Assembly (NCBI RefSeq): GCF_003312915.1
Contig: NZ_CP030261.1
Coordinates: 372,001 to 436,000 of the forward strand
DNA: 64,000 nucleotides
Reading direction: 5' to 3'
DNA from: Flavobacterium fluviale
GTDB lineage: Bacteria; Bacteroidota; Bacteroidia; Flavobacteriales; Flavobacteriaceae
Shown in pieces: positions 47,598-56,133 of the stretch (the stretch's first letter is position 1; each line of letters opens with the position of its first letter). A program made the translations under genes and the position numbers. Below the pieces are notes generated by a model. That model was not told the DNA's origin. It saw only the letters and a program-made list of their open reading frames with translations, and did not search any database.

Positions 47598-49745
47598 TTA
47601 TTTCACAATCGTCAATTCATCAATAATGTTTTTAGCTCCAGCGTATTTGTCAATAATCCAAAGTACATAACGAATATCAACGTTGATAGTTCTTTGTAAT
47701 TTAGGATCAAAGATAACGTCTCCAGCCATAGCTTCGATATTTCCGTCAAAAGCAATTCCGATTAATTCTCCTTTTCCGTTAAGAACCGGCGAACCAGAAT
47801 TTCCTCCAGTAATATCGTTATCAGTTAAGAAGTTTACTGGCATGTAACCTGCTTTGTCAGCATATTGTCCGTAATCTTTTTTCTTGTTTAACTCTAATAA
47901 ACGAGATGGTAAATCAAATTCTTGATCTCCTGCTTTGTATTTTTTAACCATACTTTCCATTGTTGTATAGTTATTAATTTTAGCATCGTTATTACGAGAA
48001 TCAGCAGGTAAAGCGCGAACTTTTCCGTAAGTCAATCTCAAAGTAGAGTTTGCATCTGGATATTTAATCGCATTTAGTTTTGACTCTCTTAAACCTTCAA
48101 CCAATTTACGGTAAGCAGTTGCAAAACCATCATCAGCTTTTGCCTGATCATCTGTTTTAGAACGGTATTTCGTCAATAAATCATTAGAAATAATATACAA
48201 CGGATCGTGTACAATTGCCAATGGTTTTGGATCTGCTAAAAACGCCAATACTTTTTCTTTATTAGTAAAATAACTAATTTCTGTTGCTTTTGCTACATCT
48301 GCAGTAAAATCACCATTATTAGCAGTTTTCATTTTTGCAACTTCAGAAGCAAGTCCGTACTCGGCAGCTTTAGAAGCGTATAAATTTAACTGTGCAGTTA
48401 AAACATCTTTTTCTAACGGAGCGTAAAATTCACCATAGATACTTTCAACCAATGCATTAATTTTAGGAAGCATTTCTGCTTTCTTAGCATCATTTTCTTT
48501 GTAGTAAGCAATTAATGCATTTCCTAAATTAGCAGGTCCAGTTGCATAACTAGAAGTACGTAAAAGCTGTGTCAAATAATTATCGTGACGCGCTTTTAAG
48601 TTGGTTTCTCTGTAATAATCGTTGATAGTCGGAATTACATTCTCATACTTTTCTTTGTTTGCAGGTTTACTTGCCCACTCGTAGAATTTATCTTCTTGTT
48701 CTGCCTTTGTATCAACAGTTCCAGCTTTTGTCAACGCATCAATCATACCTTGACGGTTTTTCCAGTAGTTTGCAGTCGAAGCATATTTAGAAGCATAGTC
48801 TAAACGAACAGTTGCATCTTTATCCATATACTTTTTCATTACGTCCATTCCGGTTTTTGCACCTTCAACCCAAGCAGGATAAGCATATTTAATGTTTTGC
48901 TCAATTCCTCCAGCTGGCATCCAACGGTTTGTTCTTCCTGGATAACCTAAGATCATTGCAAAATCATTTTCTTTTACTCCTTTTAAACTTACAGGTAAAT
49001 GGTGTTTTGGCTGCAAAGGCACATTGTCTTTAGAATATGCCGCAGGATTTCCGTTTTTATCTGCATAAACTCTAAACATAGAGAAATCTCCAGTTTGACG
49101 AGGCCATTCCCAGTTGTCTGTATCTCCACCAAATTTACCAACACTTTCAGGAGGAGTTCCCACTAAACGTACATCTGTGTAATCTTGGTAAACAAAATAG
49201 TAATATTCATTTCCTTGAAAGAAAGGACGAACAGAAACAGTGTATTTTCCATTTTCGCTGTTTTCTTTTTCAATTAAAGCGATTTCTTGCTGAATGATTT
49301 TGTTTCTTTCCGTTTCTGTCATAGTATCATTTACTTTAGACAAGATTCTTTTTGAGACATCATCCATACGAACAAAGAAACGAACGTATAAAGATTTAGG
49401 CTTTAGTTCTTCTGAACGATTTTTTGCCCAGAAACCATTTTTCAAATGATTTTGTTCTGCTGTTGAAAGTTCTGCAATCGCGCTATATCCACAGTGGTGA
49501 TTAGTCAATACCAATCCGCTGTTTGAAACGATTTCAGCTGTACACCCTCCATTGAATTGTACAATCGCATCTTTTAAACTATGATTGTTAATGCTGTAAA
49601 TTTCTTCGGCTGTCAATTGCAAGCCCATTTTCTCCATATCTCTATGGTTCAATCTTTCGATAAACATCAAGAACCACATTCCCTCATCGGCTCTTACTGG
49701 AAAAGCCATAAGGCACATGGTCAAGAATAAAACTACTTTTTTCAT
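47598..49745 (-). CDS. S46 family dipeptidyl peptidase, DPP7-like
   Basis: Exopeptidase releasing dipeptides from N-termini in the periplasm, used by asaccharolytic and proteolytic Bacteroidota. The 715 residues have a signal peptide ending PVRADEG. The catalytic triad is His84 in LTNHHCGYSA, Asp220 in RQTGDFSMFRVY and Ser650 in ITGGNSGSPV. The specificity position 18 residues after the Ser is Gly668 (AFDGN). Gly here characterises DPP7 (hydrophobic P1), whereas DPP11 (acidic P1) has Arg. Preference for hydrophobic residues is therefore inferred. Confidence 0.92.
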   Translation of the reverse strand: MKKVVLFLTMCLMAFPVRADEGMWFLMFIERLNHRDMEKMGLQLTAEEIYSINNHSLKDAIVQFNGGCTAEIVSNSGLVLTNHHCGYSAIAELSTAEQNHLKNGFWAKNRSEELKPKSLYVRFFVRMDDVSKRILSKVNDTMTETERNKIIQQEIALIEKENSENGKYTVSVRPFFQGNEYYYFVYQDYTDVRLVGTPPESVGKFGGDTDNWEWPRQTGDFSMFRVYADKNGNPAAYSKDNVPLQPKHHLPVSLKGVKENDFAMILGYPGRTNRWMPAGGIEQNIKYAYPAWVEGAKTGMDVMKKYMDKDATVRLDYASKYASTANYWKNRQGMIDALTKAGTVDTKAEQEDKFYEWASKPANKEKYENVIPTINDYYRETNLKARHDNYLTQLLRTSSYATGPANLGNALIAYYKENDAKKAEMLPKINALVESIYGEFYAPLEKDVLTAQLNLYASKAAEYGLASEVAKMKTANNGDFTADVAKATEISYFTNKEKVLAFLADPKPLAIVHDPLYIISNDLLTKYRSKTDDQAKADDGFATAYRKLVEGLRESKLNAIKYPDANSTLRLTYGKVRALPADSRNNDAKINNYTTMESMVKKYKAGDQEFDLPSRLLELNKKKDYGQYADKAGYMPVNFLTDNDITGGNSGSPVLNGKGELIGIAFDGNIEAMAGDVIFDPKLQRTINVDIRYVLWIIDKYAGAKNIIDELTIVK

Positions 49746-50057
49746 GTTATTTTGTTTAAGTGATGCGAATATAACTCATTTTCGCAAAAAAAATAACCAT
49801 AACTCCAAAAAACAAAACATACTAAATCAAACAAAGTCTGATTTTGCGAAATTCATAATTTTAGTAAGATGTAAGTAAATATTAAATTCAATACTTTAAA
49901 CACATGAAAACAACCAAAAATCTCTAAAAAAGTTATTTTAAAAATTAAAATTTAATATTATTTGTAAAAATTAACTTTCATTATAAAATTTATTATCTAA
50001 AATATTTCTTACAAATTGTTTTGTTTTAAATTTGCCATCCAATTTAATAAATGAAAA
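49746..50057. other. 312-bp divergent intergenic region
   Basis: Very AT-rich space between the S46 peptidase (minus) and the small barrel protein (plus). It contains a TAnnTTTG box at 50027-50034 for the plus-strand gene and a near match (TATATTCG, about 49769-49776) for the peptidase. I see no reading frame, RNA or strong hairpin in the rest. Confidence 0.6.
50027..50034 (+). promoter_or_regulatory. -7 promoter box of the beta-barrel protein gene (TAAATTTG)
   Basis: Exact TAnnTTTG match, 23 nt before the ATG. No TTTG at the -33 position. Confidence 0.45.
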
Positions 50058-50588
50058 ATGAAAAAATTATTACTAGCCGTTGTAATACTTGTTACAACTA
50101 TTGCAAGTGCGCAGAAAAACTCGATTTTATTGGGTGGAAATGTTGGATTCTCTTCGGAGAAAATTGGGGATTCTAAACTTGAAAATTTTGAATTCTCTCC
50201 AAAAGCTGGATATCAATTTGCTGAAAAATGGACAGCTGGGGTCGAAGGTTCAATCATGAATGTAAAAAGTACAGGAACTGACAAGACAGAAAAATATAAA
50301 ATTGGAGGTTTTGTGCGTTACTCGACACCACTTTCTCAAATGTTTTCTTTCTACACAGATTTAGGCGTAGGATACCAAAACACTTCCTTAAACAATGCAA
50401 AAGGAATGTATGCAAGTTTAACACCTGCTTTATTTATCAATATGAAAAACGGATTTGGTTTGAATTTTTCTATTGGAGGAATTAACTACGATAATCTTGA
50501 CGGAAAAAATGATCCAAGACAACAACGTTTAGGTTTTGATTTTGGAAAAACATTAAACATTGGAGTTTCTAAAAACTTCGCATTATAG
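50058..50588 (+). CDS. Small outer-membrane beta-barrel protein (porin-like family)
   Basis: 176 residues with signal peptide KKLLLAVVILVTTIASAQ. The mature part (about 155 residues) alternates hydrophobic and polar residues in strands such as FSFYTDLGVGYQNTSLNNAK and ends NIGVSKNFAL, consistent with an eight-stranded OmpA/OmpX-like barrel. The function cannot be assigned beyond outer-membrane location. Monocistronic, with its own terminator shared with obgE. Confidence 0.8.
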   Translation: MKKLLLAVVILVTTIASAQKNSILLGGNVGFSSEKIGDSKLENFEFSPKAGYQFAEKWTAGVEGSIMNVKSTGTDKTEKYKIGGFVRYSTPLSQMFSFYTDLGVGYQNTSLNNAKGMYASLTPALFINMKNGFGLNFSIGGINYDNLDGKNDPRQQRLGFDFGKTLNIGVSKNFAL

Positions 50589-50648
50589 TTATAGGATTTA
50601 GTTAAGAAGTAAAATCCTTTCTGCTTTTTGTTTTCTGCACAAAAAGTA

Positions 50649-50678
50649 AAAACCCGACAATAGAAATTGTCGGGTTTT
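50649..50678. terminator. Bidirectional terminator between the barrel protein gene and obgE
   Basis: Perfect 13-bp stem (aaaacccgacaat at 50649-50661 with 50666-50678), agaa loop, A-run on one side and T-run on the other. Confidence 0.95.
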
Positions 50679-50704
50679 ATATTTATAGAATGGTACGTAT
50701 TGTA

Positions 50705-51706
50705 TTATTCGTTAAGCATTTTCCAAAGTTTATCTTTCAGATCAGTCAAACCTTGCTGAGCAACTGACGAAATAAACATGTAAGGAACATCTTTGAATGT
50801 TACATCTAATTCTGCTTTTAACTCTGCTTTTAATTCATCATCCAGCATATCGCATTTTGAAATTACTAAAAGACGTTCTTTATCCAGCATTTCAGGATTG
50901 TACTTCGTCAATTCATTAACCAAAATATCGTATTCAGCTCTAATATCTGGCGTATCAACCGGAACTAAAAACAGTAAAGTCGAATTACGCTCAATGTGTC
51001 TTAAGAAATAATGTCCTAAACCTTTTCCTTCTGCTGCACCTTCAATAATTCCAGGAATATCAGCTATTACAAAAGATTGAAAATCTCTGTACGCAACAAT
51101 TCCTAAATTAGGTTTTAATGTTGTAAAAGGATAATCTGCAATTTTGGGTTTTGCCGAAGTTAAAACAGATAATAAAGTAGATTTTCCTGCATTTGGAAAA
51201 CCAACTAAACCAACATCTGCCAGAACTTTAAGTTCCAAAATTACATCCATTTCTATACCAAGCAAACCTGGCTGTGCGTAACGAGGCGTTTGATTTGTCG
51301 AACTTCTAAAATGCCAGTTTCCTAAACCTCCCTTTCCTCCTTTTGCAAGAATTTGTTTTTCTCCGTGTTCTGTAATTTCAAAAAGCGTTTCACCAGTTTC
51401 TTTGTCTTTTACAACAGTTCCTAGCGGCACTTCAATAATTTTATCTTCTCCATCTGCACCTGTACTGCGGTCTCCACCACCATCTCCACCGTGTCCAGCC
51501 TTAATGTGACGTGCAAATTTTAAATGAAATAATGTCCAAAGTCCTTTATTCCCAACTAAATATACATGCCCTCCGCGGCCTCCATCTCCTCCGTCTGGAC
51601 CACCTTTTTCAATAAATTTCTCTCTATGTAAATGCGTAGATCCTTTTCCTCCTTTTCCGGAAGAAACATATATCTTAACGTAATCTACAAAATTCCCTTC
51701 TGTCAT
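50705..51706 (-). CDS. obgE: GTPase ObgE/CgtA
   Basis: Ribosome-associated GTPase for 50S assembly and stress control. The 333 residues show the Gly-rich Obg domain (1-160, [19 protein letters not shown]), then the G domain with GFPNAGKST (169-177), switch [18 protein letters not shown] (216 onward) and a G4-like SKCD motif. The C-terminal OCT domain of some Obg proteins is missing, as is normal for this length. Its leader contains a GTTTCAGG-family palindromic repeat. Confidence 0.96.
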   Translation of the reverse strand: MTEGNFVDYVKIYVSSGKGGKGSTHLHREKFIEKGGPDGGDGGRGGHVYLVGNKGLWTLFHLKFARHIKAGHGGDGGGDRSTGADGEDKIIEVPLGTVVKDKETGETLFEITEHGEKQILAKGGKGGLGNWHFRSSTNQTPRYAQPGLLGIEMDVILELKVLADVGLVGFPNAGKSTLLSVLTSAKPKIADYPFTTLKPNLGIVAYRDFQSFVIADIPGIIEGAAEGKGLGHYFLRHIERNSTLLFLVPVDTPDIRAEYDILVNELTKYNPEMLDKERLLVISKCDMLDDELKAELKAELDVTFKDVPYMFISSVAQQGLTDLKDKLWKMLNE

Positions 51707-51725
51707 TTTTGTTTGTTTATGTGTA

Positions 51726-51802
51726 GTTTCTAAGTTTCAGGTTTCAAGTTTCAAGTTAAGTGCGTTGCGCTAACCTGAAACCTGAAACTTTAAACTTGAA
51801 AC
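51726..51802. repeat. Palindromic intergenic repeat (GTTTCAGGTTTCAAG family)
   Basis: aagtttcaggtttcaagttt (51733-51752) and cctgaaacctgaaac (51774-51788) plus aaacttgaaac form a long imperfect hairpin around a gcgttgcgc core. It occupies almost the whole space between obgE and the CNNM/CBS gene. The same words recur at 2867-2916 and 60164-60217. Confidence 0.75.
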
Positions 51803-51811
51803 AAATTCTCT

Positions 51812-53086
51812 CTACTCTTTAAGCGCTTTTACAAGCACTTTATCAATTTTTACGCCGTCCATGTCGACAACTTCTAATACGAATTTCTGCCAGACTAATT
51901 TTTCTCCTTCTTTTGGAATATGAGAAAGCTCCGTCATAATCATGCCGCTTACAGTGTTTACTTCGTAATCGTTTGTCAACTCGTCTAACTCAAAATAAGT
52001 TAAGAAATCGTGTAACGAATAATGCCCGTCAACCAGCCAAGAACCATCTTCTCTTTCTATAAGCTGAAACTCATCTTTATAAAATTCAGATGCATCTCCA
52101 ACTAAAGCCTCCAGAATATCATTCAACGTGATCAAACCTTGAAAAACTCCATATTCGTCTGAAACTAAAGCATAATGAACGCCAGTTTTCTTGAAATTTT
52201 CCAACGCTTTGTAAGCTGTTGTCTGCTCCATTAAATAAGGCGCATCAGAAACGATAGCTGATAAATCAAAATTATCATTTTCGATACTAGCGAAGATATT
52301 TTTAAGAGTTACTACTCCAACTATATCATCGTAATTATCATTATAAACTGGGTAAACCGTATGCAGATCCTGAACCACCAATTCTTTAATCTTTTCTTTA
52401 TCTGCTTTTAATGGCAGCATATCGACTGACTTGCGATGCGTCATTAAAGAGTTTACTTTTCTATCACCAATATGAAAAACACGTTCCACAATATCTTGTT
52501 CAATTTCTTGAACTTCTCCAACTTCGGTTCCTTCTTTAATTATGGCTTTAATTTCTTCTTCTGTAACTTTTCCGTCAGCGGTTGGTTTTATCTGAAAAAC
52601 ATTCAATAGAAAATCTGTTGAAGATGTTAAAAGCCAGATAAAAGGTGCTGTAATTATAGAGATTACTTTCATTGGCATTGCTACCATTTTTGCAATTGCT
52701 TCTGGATAATTTAATCCGATTCGTTTTGGAAGTAATTCTCCTAAAACCAATGAGAAGAAAGTTAAAATTACAACTACAATTCCAACAGCTACTGAGTGTG
52801 CATAAGGTTTTAGAAATGCAAAACCGGCAACGAAAATTTCAACATCTGCAGTTACTTTATCTCCAGAATAAATACCTGTCAAAATTCCGATTAAGGTAAT
52901 TCCAATTTGGACTGTAGATAAAAATTTGTTTGGCGAATTGGCTAAATCGAGTGCTGTTTTAGCACTTTTATTGCCTTTTTTCGCGGCTGTTTCAAGCCTG
53001 TTTTTACGGGCAGAAATCAAAGCGATTTCGGACATGGAGAAAACTCCGTTTAAGAGAATTAGAAAAAATATAATTAGTATTTCCAA
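51812..53086 (-). CDS. CNNM/CBS-domain transporter (hemolysin C / CorC-like family)
   Basis: 424 residues: an N-terminal CNNM (DUF21) membrane domain with about four hydrophobic segments (1-20, 60-80, 90-120, 135-150) and the motif FSMSEIALISARKNRLETAA; two CBS domains (about 200-330, MTHRKSVDMLPLKADKEKIK, HYALVSDEYGVFQGLITLND); and a C-terminal CorC/HlyC domain (EREDGSWLVDGHYSLHDFL). Homologues act in magnesium or cobalt efflux; the hemolysin name is historical. The substrate is an inference. Confidence 0.9.
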   Translation of the reverse strand: MEILIIFFLILLNGVFSMSEIALISARKNRLETAAKKGNKSAKTALDLANSPNKFLSTVQIGITLIGILTGIYSGDKVTADVEIFVAGFAFLKPYAHSVAVGIVVVILTFFSLVLGELLPKRIGLNYPEAIAKMVAMPMKVISIITAPFIWLLTSSTDFLLNVFQIKPTADGKVTEEEIKAIIKEGTEVGEVQEIEQDIVERVFHIGDRKVNSLMTHRKSVDMLPLKADKEKIKELVVQDLHTVYPVYNDNYDDIVGVVTLKNIFASIENDNFDLSAIVSDAPYLMEQTTAYKALENFKKTGVHYALVSDEYGVFQGLITLNDILEALVGDASEFYKDEFQLIEREDGSWLVDGHYSLHDFLTYFELDELTNDYEVNTVSGMIMTELSHIPKEGEKLVWQKFVLEVVDMDGVKIDKVLVKALKE

Positions 53087-53147
53087 TTGATAGGGGATTC
53101 GTTATAAAATGGTCTTGTTAAATGCAATTTGTACTCTCAATTTATTC

Positions 53148-53289
53148 TAGCCCAGATGGAAGTAAAAAGCCCGGAGCTAAAAAAACTAATTTTTCCTGCC
53201 ATAAAACAGCGACCAGCGGAAGCTCGTTTTAGGGTTTGGAAAAATAGTTTTTTTAGCGAGGACTTGTAACGTACAGCTGGAAAAAGCTT
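53148..53289. repeat. REP-like dispersed element (TAGCCCAGATGGAAG type) with nested hairpin
   Basis: Starts tagcccagatggaag (53148-53162) and ends tacagctggaaaaagcttct near 53289. Inside, a 20-21 nt inverted repeat (53176-53196 with 53238-53257) pairs gctaaaaaaacta with tagtttttttagc and differs by a single base insertion. From memory, elements of this form (TAGCCCcGATGGAAGCGG...GCGGGAAATAGCTCC) are common between Flavobacterium genes. It fills the gap between the CNNM gene and adk. Confidence 0.75.
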
Positions 53290-53862
53290 CTACAAATTAT
53301 CTATAACTGACGTTAAGCGCTCTGTAATTTGTTCAATCGTTCCGATACCGTCTACGGCATGAAACTTATTTTGTTCTTTATAATATCCAATTAGCGGAGC
53401 TGTTTTCTCGTTGTATTCTTGATATCTTACACGAATTTTCTCTTCGTCTTGATCATCAGCTCTTCCACTTGTTTTTCCTCTTTCTAATAAACGTGCTACT
53501 AAAATCTCGTCATCTGCTTCTAAAGCGATTGTTGCAGTTACGCTTGACCCAATTGTTGGCAGAAATTTATCTAAAGCCTCAGCCTGGTTGATTGTTCTTG
53601 GATAACCGTCGAACAAAAATCCAGCTGTATCTGGATGTTTTTTTACCTCATCAATTAACATTGCAGTTGTTACTTCGCATGGAACTAATTCTCCATTATC
53701 CATAAAAACTCTTGCTTTTTTACCTAGTTCTGTATCATTTTTTAAATTAAAACGAAAAATATCTCCTGTTGAAAGATGTGTTAAATTATATTTTTCTTTT
53801 AAAAATTCTGCCTGAGTTCCTTTTCCTGCTCCAGGCTTTCCAAATAAAACAATGTTAATCAT
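53290..53862 (-). CDS. adk: Adenylate kinase
   Basis: Converts AMP and ATP to two ADP, keeping the adenylate pool in balance. The 190 residues have the P-loop GKPGAGKGT (8-16), the AMP-binding LSTGDIFRFNLKNDTELGKK, FDGYPRTINQAEALDKF and the short LID form (LLERGKTSGRADDQDEEKIR) without zinc-binding cysteines. 69 bp downstream of hpt on the same strand, so both purine-salvage genes may share a transcript. Confidence 0.97.
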   Translation of the reverse strand: MINIVLFGKPGAGKGTQAEFLKEKYNLTHLSTGDIFRFNLKNDTELGKKARVFMDNGELVPCEVTTAMLIDEVKKHPDTAGFLFDGYPRTINQAEALDKFLPTIGSSVTATIALEADDEILVARLLERGKTSGRADDQDEEKIRVRYQEYNEKTAPLIGYYKEQNKFHAVDGIGTIEQITERLTSVIDNL

Positions 53863-53931
53863 AATTGAAATGAGTGTTGTTACTTCTAATTTTTGTCAGA
53901 AGTTTTTAAATGAATATATAGTTGTGTTTTT

Positions 53932-54462
53932 TTATTCTGCTAATTTATAGACTTCGGTTAAATTTCTTCCTAAACCATCGTAGTCCAAACCGTAACCAAC
54001 AATAAATTTATTTGGAATACGAACTCCAACGTAATCTATCTTAATGTCTTTTTTATAAGCTTCTGGTTTAAAGAATAAAGTGGCAATTTTAAAATGCTTT
54101 ACATTTTTTTCTTTAAACAAACGTTTCAATTCTTCGATCGTATTTCCTGTATCGATAATATCTTCAATAATTATAACCGTTCTTCCAGTCAAATCCTGAT
54201 TGATTCCTATTAATTCTTTAACAGAATTAGTACTTTCAGTTCCTTCATACGATGCCATTTTTATGAATGAAACCTCGCATGGTTTTTTGTATTTCTTCAA
54301 AAAATCTGACACTACCATAAAAGCGCCATTCAAAACTCCAATAAAAATTGGTGTATCATCTCCAAAATCATCCTCTACCTGAGCCACTATTTTAGTTAAA
54401 GCAAAATCGATTTCTTTAGCCGAAATAAACGGAACAAATTGTTTATCGTGAAGTTGTATCAT
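53932..54462 (-). CDS. hpt: Hypoxanthine phosphoribosyltransferase
   Basis: Salvages hypoxanthine (and usually guanine) to nucleotides with PRPP. The PRPP loop is seen in VIIIEDIIDTGNTIEELKRL, and FIKMASYEGTESTNSV and VGYGLDYDGLGRNLTEVY are also family segments. I chose ATG at 54462 (MIQLHDKQFVPF, 176 residues); an in-frame ATG at 54489 would add nine residues and would lie inside the -7 promoter box, which argues against it. Upstream of adk. Confidence 0.95.
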   Translation of the reverse strand: MIQLHDKQFVPFISAKEIDFALTKIVAQVEDDFGDDTPIFIGVLNGAFMVVSDFLKKYKKPCEVSFIKMASYEGTESTNSVKELIGINQDLTGRTVIIIEDIIDTGNTIEELKRLFKEKNVKHFKIATLFFKPEAYKKDIKIDYVGVRIPNKFIVGYGLDYDGLGRNLTEVYKLAE

Positions 54463-54486
54463 TATTTTTCTTTTTAAAATAATGCA

Positions 54487-54494
54487 CAAAGATA
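54487..54494 (-). promoter_or_regulatory. -7 promoter box of hpt (TATCTTTG)
   Basis: Exact TAnnTTTG match on the minus strand, 25 nt before the chosen ATG. It overlaps the longer alternative start, so it helps to decide the shorter one. Confidence 0.55.
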
Positions 54495-54650
54495 CAGAAT
54501 TACAACGTAACTGCTTCTATCAAAATAAACTGTATACCGATATTTTTTACGAATGTTAAATATCAGTTAATAATTACAAATTATTATTTGACGCTATTTT
54601 TAATTTGAGTAAATTGTTGTTATATAAATATTTAACTCCAAAGAATTCAA

Positions 54651-55925
54651 ATGAAAAAATCTTTACCGCTATTTTCTATATCATTACTGGCACTAATGAC
54701 CGCATGCAACGGACAAGTTAAAAAAGAAGAAAAGGAAGTTTTAGCCAAACAACCCAATACTGTTGTAAAAACTGCAATTGGTGATTTAACGCTTCCACCG
54801 CCTTACGCAACTGAATCGAAAACGAACAATAGTAAAGTTATAGGCTGGTCTGAAGGCAAAACGCCAAAAGCACCAGAAGGTTTTACTGTAACTAAATTTG
54901 CTGACGGATTTGAAAATCCGAGATGGACTTATATTGCACCCAACCAAGATATTTTTGTTGTCGAAAGCGGTACGAGATCCAGCAAAAATCAAATTACGGT
55001 TTTACGCGATAAAGATAAAGACGGAAAGTTTGAAAGCCGTCAGGTTTTTGTAACTGGTTTAAACAAACCTTTTGGAATGCTGGTTTTAAAAGACTTTTTC
55101 TACATTGCTAATACCGATGGATTATACCGTTATCCTTATAAAAACAATCCGTTGAAATTGGAAACAAAAGGCGAAAAAATTCTTGAACTTCCTGCCGGCG
55201 GTTACAACAATCACTGGACAAGAAATTTACTAGCAAGTCCTGATGGAAGCAAAATCTATGTTTCTGTAGGTTCTGGAAGTAATGTGGGCGAAAACGGAAT
55301 GGACAAAGAAGTTCGCCGTGCTGCTATTTTAGAAGTTAATCCTGATGGAACTGGTGAAAAAATCTATGCTTCGGGATTGCGAAACCCTGTTGGAATGGAC
55401 TGGAATCCAGCCAACAAAGAATTATGGACTGCTGTAAATGAGCGCGATGAATTGGGCGACGAACTGGTTCCAGATTATATTACAAGTGTAAAAAGAGATG
55501 GTTTCTACGGATGGCCGTATTCTTATTTTGGAAGTATTCCTGACCCACGATTGAAAGGTGAAAGAAAAGATTTAGTCGAAAAAGCTATTGTTCCTGATGT
55601 TCCAGTAGGATCTCACACTGCTTCTTTAGGATTGGCTTTTTATACCAAAAATGCTTTTCCTGCTAAATATAAAAACGGAGCTTTTGTAGGGCAGCATGGT
55701 TCTTGGAACCGCTCTAAAATTTCAGGTTATAAAGTACTTTTCGTTCCTTTTAAAGATGGAAAACCTTCGGGAAAACCAGAAGATTTCTTAACTGGTTTTA
55801 TTTCTGATTCTAATAAAGCTGAAGTTTACGGACGCCCAGTTGCGGTAACGGTTATGAATGACGGATCGCTTTTGGTAAATGATGACAGCGGAAATACTAT
55901 TTGGAAGGTTACTGCGAATAAATAA
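54651..55925 (+). CDS. Sorbosone-dehydrogenase-like (PQQ-type beta-propeller) lipoprotein
   Basis: 424 residues with lipobox LMTAC (Cys about 19), so anchored to a membrane. The rest is a six-bladed-propeller sequence of the glucose/sorbosone dehydrogenase family: SPDGSKIYVSVGSGSNVGEN, LRNPVGMDWNPANKELWTAV, NERDELGDELVPDYITSV and GQHGSWNRSKISGYKVLFVP. Members may use PQQ to oxidise sugars or aldehydes. No PQQ synthesis genes are nearby, and the substrate is not known. Confidence 0.87.
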   Translation: MKKSLPLFSISLLALMTACNGQVKKEEKEVLAKQPNTVVKTAIGDLTLPPPYATESKTNNSKVIGWSEGKTPKAPEGFTVTKFADGFENPRWTYIAPNQDIFVVESGTRSSKNQITVLRDKDKDGKFESRQVFVTGLNKPFGMLVLKDFFYIANTDGLYRYPYKNNPLKLETKGEKILELPAGGYNNHWTRNLLASPDGSKIYVSVGSGSNVGENGMDKEVRRAAILEVNPDGTGEKIYASGLRNPVGMDWNPANKELWTAVNERDELGDELVPDYITSVKRDGFYGWPYSYFGSIPDPRLKGERKDLVEKAIVPDVPVGSHTASLGLAFYTKNAFPAKYKNGAFVGQHGSWNRSKISGYKVLFVPFKDGKPSGKPEDFLTGFISDSNKAEVYGRPVAVTVMNDGSLLVNDDSGNTIWKVTANK

Positions 55926-55969
55926 AGTTATTAAAAATAAAAATTCCAAATTCCAAACTATAAAAATTA

Positions 55970-56101
55970 AACACGTAGAGACATAGATTTTTGTTTCGTA
56001 GATTAAGATTAAAAAGAAACTCGTTTTCACACATAGCTATGTGACTTTAGGAAAAGTGAAACGCCTTTTTTGCCTCAATGAAACCTATGTTTCTATGTGT
56101 T
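55970..56101. repeat. Nested palindromic intergenic repeat (ACATAGAAACATAG type)
   Basis: Outer arms 55970-55989 and 56082-56101 match at 17 of 20 positions as an inverted repeat (aacacNtagaNacatagNtt). The centre holds a perfect 14-bp palindrome, cacatagctatgtg (56030-56043), flanked by gttttcac and gtgaaac. It fills most of the gap between the sorbosone-dehydrogenase-like gene and the TonB receptor gene. A tandem word (aaattccaa, 55941-55956) precedes it and recurs near 47420. Confidence 0.7.
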
Positions 56102-56133
56102 AAATAAAACTGCATTTTTAACCCAGCCATTTT

